Shown: positions 33,499-41,418 of the stretch, piece by piece
Position numbering within the stretch: the first letter of the stretch is position 1
Layout: each line of letters opens with the position of its first letter
Source: JBFLYH01 sp964630235
GTDB taxonomy: Bacteria > Oederibacteriota > JAAXVQ01 > JAUVAV01
Direction: 5' to 3'
Assembly (NCBI GenBank): GCA_964630235.1
Contig: CAZVUO010000002.1
Location: 186,001 to 250,000 of the forward strand
DNA length: 64,000 bases
Notes under the pieces: generated by a model
The model's input: only the letters and a program-made list of their open reading frames with translations
The model's database searches: none
What the model was told of the DNA's origin: nothing
Position numbers and translations under genes: made by a program

Positions 33499-33515
33499 AT
33501 ATAATGATTATCAAT

Positions 33516-33544
33516 AATATAGCATAAAATTCCCCCCCAAGCAA
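33516..33544 (-). promoter_or_regulatory. Candidate promoter of the giant gene
   Basis: Minus-strand TTGCTT (33544-33539), 17-base spacer containing seven G, and TATATT (33521-33516), in an AT-rich stretch that stands out from the GC-rich surroundings. The predicted transcript start is near 33508, about 10 bases before the first ATG and about 64 before the ATG at 33444, which favours the second as the real start. Neither start has a clear Shine-Dalgarno sequence. The gap 33499-33704 holds no other gene. Confidence 0.45.
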
Positions 33545-33650
33545 ACAAGCAACCAAAGAATAATGCTTATTTTAAAAGATTTTAGTAAGTTTGTTTCAAT
33601 TTGACACTGGAAGCGGAGGGTTATTTTTCCTTATATTACAAGAAAGTTCC

Positions 33651-33675
33651 GCGGGGTGAGATAAAATCACCCCGC
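33651..33675 (-). terminator. Hairpin after the 59-residue membrane protein gene
   Basis: Perfect 9-bp stem (arms 33651-33659 and 33667-33675) with a 7-base loop, located 29 bases after the stop of the small gene on the minus strand. Only a weak T-rich stretch follows, so termination is plausible but not certain. Confidence 0.5.
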
Positions 33676-33704
33676 AGAACCACTTCCGTGGGACTTGCCC
33701 TTGA

Positions 33705-33884
33705 TTATTGCCCCCATCCCATACTCGAGGAAATGCCGCTGATTGCGTGCATCAGGCCCAAAACCAAAATAATCCAGCCGATGATGATGTGAACTTTCCT
33801 ATCGGCTTTAATGATCCGGTGCCCGAGCAATACATTCAGCACGAGCAGCACCAGCAAGATCAAACCGCCGATCATGTTCGACAT
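33705..33884 (-). CDS. Small membrane protein, 59 aa, two helices
   Basis: Read directly on the minus strand: ATG at 33884, TAA at 33707-33705. The protein starts MSNMIGGLILLVLLVLNVLL, has a short basic loop GHRIIKADRK, then a second helix IIIGWIILVLGLMHAISGI. A strong Shine-Dalgarno sequence GGGAGGTGA sits six bases before the ATG, which makes this a real gene despite its size. It lies between recG (24 bases upstream, same strand, possibly same transcript) and the giant gene. No family recognised; the two-helix hairpin with a charged turn is typical of small inner-membrane proteins. Confidence 0.8.
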   Translation of the reverse strand: MSNMIGGLILLVLLVLNVLLGHRIIKADRKVHIIIGWIILVLGLMHAISGISSSMGWGQ

Positions 33885-33908
33885 GGGTTCACCTCCCTTC
33901 GCGCGGGA

Positions 33909-36371
33909 TCAGCCGGCCAAGGCCCGCTGTTCTTTATCCAGGTACAGGGACGCGTAGATCCGGTTCAGCGCCGCGTGCTCGGGCCGGGAGAGATCGGGGT
34001 CCGCGGCCAGTATCCCGCCGGCCGCCTGGCGCGCCGCCTCGACCTGGTCCGCGTCGCGAACAAGGTTGGCGAGTTTGAGGTCCGGCAGGCCGTGCTGCCG
34101 CAGGCCGAAAAACTCTCCGGGCCCGCGCAGGGCCAGGTCCTCCTCGGCCAGGCGGAAGCCGTCGCGCACCTGGCTCATGACCTGGAGCCGTTTCTCGCCT
34201 TCGGGCGTGCGGGGATCGCCGATCAGGAAACACCGGGCCGGCTTGGAACTCCGGCCCACGCGGCCGCGCAGCTGGTGCAGGCTGGCCAGGCCGAAGCGTT
34301 CCGCGTTCTCGATGATCATGACCGTGGCGTTGGGCATGTCCACGCCCACTTCCACGACCGTGGTCGCGGCCAGAATGTCAATCCGGCCCGCGGAAAAATC
34401 GGCCATGATCCGCTCCTTCTCCTCGGTCGGAAGCCGGCCGTGCAGCAGGCCCAGCCGGCGGCGCGGGAACACGTGGCGCTCCAGACGCTCGAACTCCGTG
34501 GTCAGGGCTTTCAAGTCCAGCCGCTCGGATTCCTCGATCACCGGGAACACCACGAACCCCTGCTGGCCCGCCTCCACGGCGCGGTCCAACTGCTCGTAGG
34601 CTTTGCGGCTCCCGGCCCGGGGGAGCCATTCGGTCTGGACCGGCAGGCGGCCGGGCGGAAGCTCGTTGAGCACGCTCACGTCCAGGTCGCCGTACACCGT
34701 GAGCGCCAGGGTCCGGGGAATGGGCGTGGCGGTCATGACCAGCACGTGCGGGTGTTCGCCCTTGGCGCGCAGCAGGCCGCGCTGTTCCACGCCGAAGCGG
34801 TGCTGTTCGTCCACCACGGCCAGGGCCAGGTCGCGGAACGCGATCCCCGCCTGGGTCAGCGCGTGCGTGCCCACGGCCAAGTGGATGCGCCCGGCTGCCA
34901 GGTCCTCGCGCAGAACGGTTTTCTTCCGGGCCGGCAGGCTGGAGGTAAAAAGCTCCAGACGCAATCCAAATGGCGCGAGCAGGGGCTTCAAATTCAGGTA
35001 ATGCTGGCCGGCCAGGATCTCGGTGGGCGCCATGAGCGCGGCCTGGCGTCCGCTGTCCGCCGCGGCGAGCATGGCCAGCGCGGCCACGACGGTCTTGCCC
35101 GAACCCACGTCGCCCTGCAGCAGCCGGTGCATGGGCCGGGCCTGGCTCAGGTCCCGGAAAATTTCCTCAACGGTCCGGGATTGGGCCGCGGTCAGGGTAA
35201 ACGGGAGGCGGCGGCGGAAGCTCTCCGCCAGCGGGCCGTTGACCTGGAGAGGCCGGCTGTGCTGATGCTGATAGCGCCGTTTCAGCCGGACCACGGCGAT
35301 CTGCTGCAGGAACAGTTCTTCAAACACCAGCCTGGCCCGCGCCCGGTCCAGGGACGCTTGGTCCGCCGGAAAATGAATGGCGCGCAGGGCCTGGGCAGCG
35401 GGCAGGAAATCGCGCTCCGCGGCCAGGGCGGCCGGCAGGGGGTCCGGCCAGTCGTCCGGCACCTGGCTGACCAGGCTGTGCACCAGACCGCGCACCACGC
35501 GCTGGGACAGGCGCTCGGTCAGCGGGTAGATGGGCACGATCCGGCCGGTGTGGATCGAGTCTTCGGCTTCGTCCTCCAAAATTTCGTACTCGGGATTCAG
35601 GATCTGCCAGGTGCGGTGGAACTCGACCTTGCCGAAAGCCAGCACGCGCTGGCCGTCCTGAAAGCGGTCCTTCAGGTAGGGCTGGTTGAACCAGGTGGCC
35701 GCGATCTGGCCCGTGCCGTCGTCGAGGACCACCTTGGTGATCCTCAGGCCGCGCCGGACCGTGAAGGTGGAGCGGGCCTTGACGCGGCCCGAGACCAGGG
35801 CCGGCTCGCCATGGCGCAGGGCCGCGATCCTGGCCAGGTTGCGCCGGTCCTGCCAGTCGCGCGGATAGTGCCGGAGCAGGTCCGCGGCGGTCTCCACGCC
35901 CAGGTTCTTCAGCAGCCGGGCCCGCTGGGGCCCCACGCCCTTGACGTACTGCACCGGGTCCTGCCACTGGAGCCCCCCGGCGGCCGAGTGGCCGGGGGCA
36001 CCTATTCCTGCCCCGAGATTTTTTTGCAGGGCAGGAGGCGACAGCGGGCCCACGGGGGGGAGCGCTGCCGGCGCGGCCTGGCGGGGTTCAGGCTGCGGGC
36101 CGGCCAGACGGCTCCACACCTCAGCCACCAGCGCTTCCCGCTGAGCTGGCTGGGCTTCCGGGTAGGCTTCCAATCCGGCCAGCAGGCGTTCAGCCACGGC
36201 CAGGTCCAGGCCGGCCTGGGCCACCAGCTTATCCCTCACTTGCGGCAGCCAGCGCTGCATGCCGCCGGCCACGGCGGTGTTTTGATACCCCAGCCGTTTC
36301 TCGAGTTCCAGCGGCTTCAAGAGCCAGCGGACCGCGTCTTGGTCGGGTCCCGCAGGTTTTATTCCAGGCAA
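33909..36371 (-). CDS. recG: ATP-dependent DNA helicase RecG
   Basis: 820 residues. RecG reverses stalled replication forks and processes branched DNA. An N-terminal extension of about 130 residues, as seen in some deep-branching bacteria, precedes the wedge OB-fold domain (VSGRVKARSTFTVRRG, DDGTGQIAATWFNQPYL). Helicase motifs follow: Walker A LLQGDVGSGKTVVA, DEQH box VVDEQHRFGVEQR, motif III TATPIPRTLA, and motifs V-VI with ILAATTVVEVGVDMPNA and QLRGRVGRS. The start codon is TTG at 36371, supported by the strong ribosome-binding site GGGAGGAA eight bases upstream. Confidence 0.95.
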   Translation of the reverse strand: MPGIKPAGPDQDAVRWLLKPLELEKRLGYQNTAVAGGMQRWLPQVRDKLVAQAGLDLAVAERLLAGLEAYPEAQPAQREALVAEVWSRLAGPQPEPRQAAPAALPPVGPLSPPALQKNLGAGIGAPGHSAAGGLQWQDPVQYVKGVGPQRARLLKNLGVETAADLLRHYPRDWQDRRNLARIAALRHGEPALVSGRVKARSTFTVRRGLRITKVVLDDGTGQIAATWFNQPYLKDRFQDGQRVLAFGKVEFHRTWQILNPEYEILEDEAEDSIHTGRIVPIYPLTERLSQRVVRGLVHSLVSQVPDDWPDPLPAALAAERDFLPAAQALRAIHFPADQASLDRARARLVFEELFLQQIAVVRLKRRYQHQHSRPLQVNGPLAESFRRRLPFTLTAAQSRTVEEIFRDLSQARPMHRLLQGDVGSGKTVVAALAMLAAADSGRQAALMAPTEILAGQHYLNLKPLLAPFGLRLELFTSSLPARKKTVLREDLAAGRIHLAVGTHALTQAGIAFRDLALAVVDEQHRFGVEQRGLLRAKGEHPHVLVMTATPIPRTLALTVYGDLDVSVLNELPPGRLPVQTEWLPRAGSRKAYEQLDRAVEAGQQGFVVFPVIEESERLDLKALTTEFERLERHVFPRRRLGLLHGRLPTEEKERIMADFSAGRIDILAATTVVEVGVDMPNATVMIIENAERFGLASLHQLRGRVGRSSKPARCFLIGDPRTPEGEKRLQVMSQVRDGFRLAEEDLALRGPGEFFGLRQHGLPDLKLANLVRDADQVEAARQAAGGILAADPDLSRPEHAALNRIYASLYLDKEQRALAG

Positions 36372-36417
36372 CGACTTATTCCTCCCTTGTTACCCTGCAG
36401 ACCGCTTGCCTAGGTCC

Positions 36418-36459
36418 AACTCCCCCCTCTTTGGTAAAGAGGGGGATACAGGGGGAGTT
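36418..36459. repeat. Palindromic repeat AACTCCCCC...GGGGGAGTT
   Basis: Outer arms AACTCCCCC and GGGGGAGTT enclose a second hairpin CCTCTTT/AAAGAGG. A near copy occurs at 37632-37679. It is in the 415-base gap between recG and rpmB (36372-36786), which has no gene. Confidence 0.75.
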
Positions 36460-36544
36460 CGCTCCTGGGTGCCAGCCAAGGACTTGCCGGCATGACGACC
36501 TAGGATGAACCTCCGTACAGCAAGCTGCGCGGAATCTCATGATT

Positions 36545-36660
36545 CCCCTCCCCAATCTTCTTGGTGGGAGGGGATGCAGGGGAGGGGGTTCAACCGCTGT
36601 GCAAAGAACATTTTTGGGCCCCTCTCCCTCCCCTCTCCCACAGCTTCGCCGGGGAGAGGA
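36545..36660. repeat. C/G-tract palindromic repeats upstream of rpmB
   Basis: One unit at 36545-36588 (CCCCTCCCC ... GGGAGGGG ... GGGGAGGGG) and a second at about 36620-36660 (CCCTCTCC ... GGGGAGAGG). Same family as copies near 3.8, 43.0 and 48.3 kb. Confidence 0.65.
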
Positions 36661-36725
36661 ATGGTATTGCACCCGTACCGCACGCTGTTGCGATATGATC
36701 AAGCTGAATCGGTCCTATTTTTCGC

Positions 36726-36754
36726 TTGTCAAGCTCCGCGCCGCGTGATAGATT
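36726..36754 (+). promoter_or_regulatory. Promoter of rpmB
   Basis: TTGTCA (36726-36731), 17-base spacer, TAGATT (36749-36754), 32 bases before the start codon. The rpsT promoter has the same design (TTGACA, 17 bases, TAGATT). Confidence 0.7.
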
Positions 36755-36786
36755 CAACCCCTACTTTTTTCAAAAGGAGATCCACC

Positions 36787-36981
36787 ATGGCTGTGAAATG
36801 CGCCATCTGCCAAAAATCGTCCAAGGCCGGGTTCCAGGTATCCCACTCCATGCGCCACACCCACCGGCGCTGGGAACCCAACCTGCAGACCGTGCGGGCC
36901 GAGATCAACGGCACCGTGCGCCGCGTGCGGGTCTGCACCCGCTGCCTGCGTTCCAACAAGGTCAAAAAAGTCGCGTCGTAA
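36787..36981 (+). CDS. rpmB: 50S ribosomal protein L28
   Basis: 64 residues, the usual length for L28. Contains CAICQK at residues 5-10 and CTRCLRS near the C-terminus, a four-cysteine (C+) zinc-binding form of L28, plus the family stretch SHSMRHTHRRWEPNLQTV. The ATG is preceded by AAAAGGAGAT, a good ribosome-binding site. Transcribed alone from its own promoter, with terminator hairpins right after it. Confidence 0.97.
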   Translation: MAVKCAICQKSSKAGFQVSHSMRHTHRRWEPNLQTVRAEINGTVRRVRVCTRCLRSNKVKKVAS

Positions 36982-36993
36982 ATATCTTGGTAG

Positions 36994-37057
36994 GGGCAGG
37001 CCTATGTGCCTGCCCTGTCTTTTTAACCCCGGGGATCCCCTTCCTGGGGTTTTTTTT
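36994..37057 (+). terminator. Terminator hairpins after rpmB
   Basis: First hairpin: 8-bp stem (36994-37001 with 37008-37015), followed by TGTCTTTTT. Second: arms 37025-37030 and 37046-37051 followed by a run of eight T. The first also matches the widespread GTAGGGGC...GCCCCTAC type repeats found in this window. Confidence 0.65.
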
Positions 37058-37077
37058 AGGCGAAACGAGGTCCGCCC

Positions 37078-37464
37078 CTACAGTTCATTCCCTAAAAAAA
37101 CCACGGCCTCGATCTCCACTTTCGCCCCTGCCGGCAAGGCCGCGACCTGGACCGTGGCGCGCGCCGGCCGGTGGGTTCCCATGAATTCCTGGTACACGCG
37201 GTTGAATTCCGGAAAATCGGCCAGGCTGGTCAGGAAAACCGTTGTCTTGACCACGTGGCCCAGGGTCGCGCCCGCGGCCGAGACCACAGCCTGCAGGTTG
37301 TGGAGCACGCGCCGGGTCTGGGCCTCGACGCCGCCCTCGATCAGCTTGCCGGTGGACGGGTCCAGGGGCAGCTGGCCCGAACAGTACAGCCACTCGCCGG
37401 CACGGACCGCTTGGCTGTAGGGCCCGATGGGTTTGGGCGCATGCGGGCTTTCGATATAGTCCAT
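37078..37464 (-). CDS. ridA: RidA family reactive enamine/imine deaminase
   Basis: 128 residues from the ATG at 37464, chosen over the upstream ATG at 37494 because the GGAGGAG ribosome-binding site lies between them and the protein then starts at the normal RidA position (MDYIESPHAPKPIGPYSQAV). Family features: GPYSQAV, YCSGQLPLDP, and PARATVQVAALP carrying the arginine that holds the substrate carboxylate, then KVEIEAVV. RidA hydrolyses toxic enamines from PLP enzymes such as threonine dehydratase; it forms a cytosolic trimer. Confidence 0.95.
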   Translation of the reverse strand: MDYIESPHAPKPIGPYSQAVRAGEWLYCSGQLPLDPSTGKLIEGGVEAQTRRVLHNLQAVVSAAGATLGHVVKTTVFLTSLADFPEFNRVYQEFMGTHRPARATVQVAALPAGAKVEIEAVVFLGNEL

Positions 37465-37631
37465 GATGTAAGCCTCTCCTCCTTTGTCCGTCATTCCGGT
37501 ATGATCTTAGCCGGAATCCAGGGAATGACTGTTTCCGTAAAAACCTCCGGACCCCGGTTAAATTCATATCGGGGTGACGATCATAGAAAACAACGATTTT
37601 CAAGTCGTAAGACCGACCCTGTCGAGGGTCC

Positions 37632-37679
37632 AACTCCCCCTGCCCCCTCTTTGCGAAAGAGGGGGATAAAGGGGGAGTT
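37632..37679. repeat. Palindromic repeat AACTCCCCC...GGGGGAGTT, copy 2
   Basis: Near copy of 36418-36459 with the inner hairpin CCCCCTCTTT/AAAGAGGGGG. Its right arm touches the stop codon of relA/spoT. Another inverted pair (CATTCCGG/CCGGAAT) is at about 37492-37520 in the same gap. Confidence 0.75.
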
Positions 37680-39817
37680 CACCGCCTGAACACGCGGTGC
37701 ACACCTTTGATCTTGTCCATCCGGCGCAGCAGTTCCTTGAGCTCATCCTGGCCTTTGACCTGCACGGTGTACATCCCCTCGAACAGCCCCTGCCGGTTCG
37801 TGCGCGTGGTGCTCTCTTTGAGCCCGATCTCCAGGTCGTCCAGCACCTGCAGGAGTTCGGTCTGCAATTTCTCCCGGTCCCGCGCCACCACCTGGAGCTG
37901 CAGAGTGTGCGCACCCTCCTGCATCTCTTCCCAGGTCACTTGCACGCGCCGTCCGGGTTCGGACAGCAGAGACTGGGCATTGGGGCAATCCTGACGGTGG
38001 ATGGAAACGCCCCGTCCCTGCGTGATGTAGCCGAGAATGGGATCACCGGGAATGGGGTGGCAGCAGGCCGCGAAGCGCACCACCATGCCGGTCAGGCCGT
38101 GCACGCGCACGCCGTCATCCACCGGCCCTTCGGGCCGCGCCGCGGGAACGGTCGCCGGCGCGCCTGCATGCGGATCCGAAACCTCGAGGCCGAGCCGCGC
38201 GGCCACGCTGCGGGGCGTCAGGTTGCCGTCCCCGATCTGCAGCAACAGGTCGTCCACGCTCCGAAGATTAAAATGCCGGGCCACGTCCTGCAGACGGTCC
38301 TTTTTAAGAACCTCGCTGAAGCTGCTGCCGCACCGCTCCAGTTCCGCGGTAAGCGCCGCCTTGCCCTGGCGGATGGTTTCCTCGCGGTCGGTCTGCCGGA
38401 AAAAATGCCGGATCCGGTTCTTGGCCTTGGTGGTTTTGACCAGGGTCAGCCAGTCGCGCGACGGCTTGGCGTCGCTGCGGGTAATGACCTCCACGATGTC
38501 GCCGTTCTTCAGCTCGTACTTGAGCGGCACCAGGCGGCCGTTGACCTTGGCGCCGGCCAGCGTGTCCCCCAGGCGCGAGTGGATGAGATAGGCGAAATCA
38601 ATGGGATTGGCGCCGCGCCGCAGGGACTTGACCTCGCCCTTGGGCGTGAACACCACCACCTCGTCCTCGAACAGGTCAACCTTGAGCGCCTCCACGAATT
38701 CGCGCGAATCCCCGCCCAGTTCCTGCTGCCAGTCGAGAAACTGGCGGAACCAGGAGAGCTTGGAGAGGTATTTTTCCGAGGCCGCCACCCCGGCCTTGTA
38801 CGACCAGTGGGCCGCGATCCCCACCTCGGCCATGCGGTGCATCTCCTCGGTGCGGATCTGGATCTCCAGGGGTTCGCCCGCCGGCCCGATAACCGTGGTG
38901 TGCAGGGATTGGTAGAGATTGGAACGCGGCATGGCGACGAAATCCTTGAACCGTCCGGGCAGGGGCTTCCAGTGGGCGTGCACGATGCCCAGCGCCGCGT
39001 AGCAGTCCTTGACCTCGGGCACGATCACGCGCAGGGCCAGCAGGTCGTAGATTTGGTCCAGGGCCTTTTTCTGGAACTGCATCTTGTTCCAGATGCTGAA
39101 CAGGTGCTTGCGCCGGCCGGTCACCTGGCCCGGCACGCCCGCCTCGGCCAGCCACTGCCCGACCAGCGCCTGCGCCTCGGCGATGGCCTGGCTGTGTTCC
39201 TGCTCGAACACTTGCAGGTCCGCGGCCAGCGCGGCGTAGGCTTGCGGTTCCAGGTGGGAGAGCGCCAGGTCCTCGAGCTCGTTCTTCAGGCGCGCCATGC
39301 CCAGGCGGTGGGCCAGGGGCGCGTAGATCTCCATGGTCTCCCGGGCCAGGCGCAGGCGCTTGTCCTCGGGGAGGTACCCGAGGGTGCGCATGTTGTGCAG
39401 GCGGTCCGACAGTTTGACCACCAGCACCCGGATGTCGCGGACCATGGCCAGCATGATCTTGCGGAGGTTCTCGGCCTTTTGTTCCTCCGAGTCCCGGAAC
39501 AGGCGCGTGCTGATCTTGGTGACACCCTCCACCAAGGTTGCCACCTCCGCGCCGAAGGCGGACGCGATCTCCGCGAAGGTCGCGGACGTGTCTTCCAGGC
39601 AGTCGTGCAGCAGACCGGCCATGATCGCGTCCGCGTCGGAATGCAGTTCGAGCAGGATCGCGGCCGTGGCCACGCTGTGGCTCACGAACGGTTCGCCGGA
39701 CAGACGCTTCTGGTCGCCGTGCGCGCGTTCGGAGAACTGGTACGCCCGCTCCAGGCGTTCCAGGTCCGCGGGCGGAAACACCTCGGCCAATTTTGGTTTC
39801 AGCTCAGGCCAGGTCAT
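37679..39817 (-). CDS. relA: Bifunctional (p)ppGpp synthetase/hydrolase, RelA/SpoT family
   Basis: 712 residues in the order HD hydrolase, synthetase, TGS, ACT. The hydrolase has HDCLED and KLSDRLHNMRTL, the metal-binding residues of active enzymes. The synthetase part contains GRFKDFVAMP, the RFKD form typical of bifunctional members rather than the ExDD of RelA, and SLHTTVIGP. TGS begins EVVVFTPKGEV; the C-terminal ACT domain ends at VFRR. It makes and degrades the stringent-response alarmone. Its ATG overlaps the stop of the upstream DUF374 gene by four bases. Confidence 0.95.
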   Translation of the reverse strand: MTWPELKPKLAEVFPPADLERLERAYQFSERAHGDQKRLSGEPFVSHSVATAAILLELHSDADAIMAGLLHDCLEDTSATFAEIASAFGAEVATLVEGVTKISTRLFRDSEEQKAENLRKIMLAMVRDIRVLVVKLSDRLHNMRTLGYLPEDKRLRLARETMEIYAPLAHRLGMARLKNELEDLALSHLEPQAYAALAADLQVFEQEHSQAIAEAQALVGQWLAEAGVPGQVTGRRKHLFSIWNKMQFQKKALDQIYDLLALRVIVPEVKDCYAALGIVHAHWKPLPGRFKDFVAMPRSNLYQSLHTTVIGPAGEPLEIQIRTEEMHRMAEVGIAAHWSYKAGVAASEKYLSKLSWFRQFLDWQQELGGDSREFVEALKVDLFEDEVVVFTPKGEVKSLRRGANPIDFAYLIHSRLGDTLAGAKVNGRLVPLKYELKNGDIVEVITRSDAKPSRDWLTLVKTTKAKNRIRHFFRQTDREETIRQGKAALTAELERCGSSFSEVLKKDRLQDVARHFNLRSVDDLLLQIGDGNLTPRSVAARLGLEVSDPHAGAPATVPAARPEGPVDDGVRVHGLTGMVVRFAACCHPIPGDPILGYITQGRGVSIHRQDCPNAQSLLSEPGRRVQVTWEEMQEGAHTLQLQVVARDREKLQTELLQVLDDLEIGLKESTTRTNRQGLFEGMYTVQVKGQDELKELLRRMDKIKGVHRVFRR

Positions 39818-40491
39818 GGAGCCTCAAGTAATCGTTGTGCTTCGTCCCGCAGGCGGTTCAGGTCGGATTGCACCCGCGCGTTCCATTGCTCCACCTCGGC
39901 CTCGGTCATCCGGGCGGGGACGCGCAGGGGTTCTCCGAACACGATCACCGCGCGGGAGAACGGTTTGGGGATCTCGAACCGGTCCCAGCTCCTGAGCCGC
40001 CATGGCCGGGAGACCGCGCAGCCGTACGGGACCACGGCCTCCTGCGTGAGCGCGCCCAGGAACACCGCCCCCGGCTGCGCCACGTAGACCGGGCCGCGCG
40101 GGCCGTCCGGCGTGATGGCCGCGGGAAAGCCCGCGCGCAGTTCCCGCGCCAGTCCGCGCAGGGCATTGACCTTGCCGCTGCTGGTCGAAGAGCGCACGGT
40201 CTTGAAGCCGAAGTGTTCGAGCGCCCGCGCGATGTACTCGCCGTCCCGCGACCTGGACACCAGCACGCGGATGCCGAAGTTCCGGAAGAAGACCATGGAC
40301 AGGATCTGCTGGTTGTGCCAGAAGGCGTAGATGTACTTTTCCTTCGGCCGGGACTGCGGGGCCACGGCGTGCGGGTCCACCAGGCGCACGCGCCAGGTCA
40401 GGCCCATGAGCCGCAGCAGGAAGGCCGCCACGGGGATCAGCGCCAGGGCCAGGCGGTGCTTGAAAGGCAGCGGGGCTTCTATCGTGTCCAC
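39814..40491 (-). CDS. DUF374 lysophospholipid acyltransferase-like protein
   Basis: 225 residues, start GTG at 40491 with GGAG seven bases upstream. Starts with a hydrophobic segment LALALIPVAAFLLRLMGL, then FWHNQQILS, the stretch SRSRDGEYIARALE and TPDGPRGPVY, which define the DUF374 family related to PlsC/LpxL acyltransferases. In Gram-negative bacteria such proteins are thought to acylate lipids at the inner membrane, possibly in lipid A biogenesis. Translationally coupled to relA/spoT through an ATGA overlap. Confidence 0.88.
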   Translation of the reverse strand: MDTIEAPLPFKHRLALALIPVAAFLLRLMGLTWRVRLVDPHAVAPQSRPKEKYIYAFWHNQQILSMVFFRNFGIRVLVSRSRDGEYIARALEHFGFKTVRSSTSSGKVNALRGLARELRAGFPAAITPDGPRGPVYVAQPGAVFLGALTQEAVVPYGCAVSRPWRLRSWDRFEIPKPFSRAVIVFGEPLRVPARMTEAEVEQWNARVQSDLNRLRDEAQRLLEAP

Positions 40492-40508
40492 AGAAAGGCT
40501 CCATTAGT

Positions 40509-40576
40509 AATCTCCCCTGCCCCTCTATAGAAAAGAGGGGTGCTCCCCCTTTGCTAAAGGGGGATCAAGGGGGATT
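40509..40576. repeat. Double palindromic repeat between the DUF374 and ogt-like genes
   Basis: Two hairpins, CCCCTCTATAGAAAAGAGGGG and TCCCCCTTTGCTAAAGGGGGA, bracketed by AATC/GATT ends. Same family as the inverted repeats flanking the DUF559 gene at 49.4-49.8 kb. Confidence 0.7.
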
Positions 40577-40613
40577 ACTCAGATTCTCTACCCAACGCGC
40601 TTACATGTGTATT

Positions 40614-41132
40614 TCAAGTCAATATCGCCCGTTCCAGCTGCAGCAGGCGGCTTTTGAGCTCCGCGCCTCCCGAAAAACCACCCAGCTTGCCGCGCGCGGC
40701 GGTCACGCGGTGGCAGGGCACGACCAGCGGCAGGGGGTTCATGTGCAAGGCCTGCCCCACGGCCCGCCGGGCGTCCGGGTCTCCCAGCATGCGCGCCACC
40801 CAGCCGTAGGTCTCGGTGCGGCCGTAAGGAATGGTGCGCGTCACGCTCCACACCTGGCGCTGGAACGGAGTGGCCGTGTAATAATCCAATTTGAAATCCC
40901 ATTCCACTTGCCTGCCCTGGAAATATTCGCGCACACGGCCGGCCAGCCGCTTTAAAAGCGGGTCCTTGGGATCCGGGCCGAGCTTTACGTCGCGCGCTTC
41001 CTTGGCCAGCGCCTGAAAGGCCTGGTCCTTGACGGGAACGGGCAAAACAAGGTAGCGGACGCCCAGGCGGCTGACTGCCGCGGCCGCGAAACCCCATTCG
41101 GTCTCGATGATGGTGAATTTCAGTTTTTCCAT
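40614..41132 (-). CDS. ogt: Methylated-DNA--protein-cysteine methyltransferase (Ogt/MGMT type)
   Basis: 172 residues. The C-terminal domain has TPFQRQVWSVTRTIPYGRTETYG, the active-site motif VVPCHRV with the acceptor cysteine, and GKLGGFSGGAELKSRLL, all standard for O6-alkylguanine-DNA alkyltransferases. The N-terminal part is short and diverged. It repairs O6-methylguanine by self-alkylation. Gene stands alone between repeat-rich gaps; the ribosome-binding site is weak (GGAA). Confidence 0.93.
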   Translation of the reverse strand: MEKLKFTIIETEWGFAAAAVSRLGVRYLVLPVPVKDQAFQALAKEARDVKLGPDPKDPLLKRLAGRVREYFQGRQVEWDFKLDYYTATPFQRQVWSVTRTIPYGRTETYGWVARMLGDPDARRAVGQALHMNPLPLVVPCHRVTAARGKLGGFSGGAELKSRLLQLERAILT

Positions 41133-41168
41133 CTAATTCCGGTTCCCATCCACGTTCGTCGATGTCGT

Positions 41169-41196
41169 GTAGGGGCGTTCAATTGAACGCCCCTAC
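41169..41196. repeat. 28-bp perfect palindrome GTAGGGGCGTTCAA/TTGAACGCCCCTAC
   Basis: Perfectly self-complementary over 28 bases. A related GTAGGGGC-type unit follows to about 41250 (GGGCGAACGCAAGGTTCGCCC), and another is the first rpmB terminator hairpin. Confidence 0.8.
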
Positions 41197-41267
41197 AATT
41201 TTCCGGGCGAATACAGGTATCCGCCGGGCGAACGCAAGGTTCGCCCCTACTAAAACTAGAATCACTG

Positions 41268-41350
41268 ATGAACAGTCGAACAGTTGAGCAGTAGACCGCA
41301 GGTGAACAGGTTTTGCCTTTAATCTACTGTTCGACTGTTCGACTGTTCAC
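41268..41350. repeat. Imperfect inverted repeat of GAACAGTCGAACAG units
   Basis: The left arm GAACAGTCGAACAGTTGAGCAGTAGA is matched in opposite orientation by TCTACTGTTCGACTGTTCGACTGTTC on the right with a few mismatches. Function unknown; no gene in 41133-41396. Confidence 0.65.
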
Positions 41351-41357
41351 CTGCTCT

Positions 41358-41418
41358 GAGCGAGCCATGGGTTGAATGATCTCCGGATTGCGGAGATCAT
41401 TCAACCCATGGCTCGCTC
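41358..41418. repeat. Perfect 28-bp inverted repeat spanning the 3' end of murJ
   Basis: Arms 41358-41385 and 41391-41418 are exact reverse complements around a 5-base loop. The right arm contains the last codons and stop of murJ. No T-run follows on either strand. Confidence 0.85.

Noticed and set aside
3928..33498. Giant frame as an artefact of several adjacent genes fused by missed stops
   Set aside because: There is no internal stop, no internal promoter-like or ribosome-binding gap was noticed, and paralogous modules straddle all potential break points, so one gene is the simpler reading, pending read-level confirmation.
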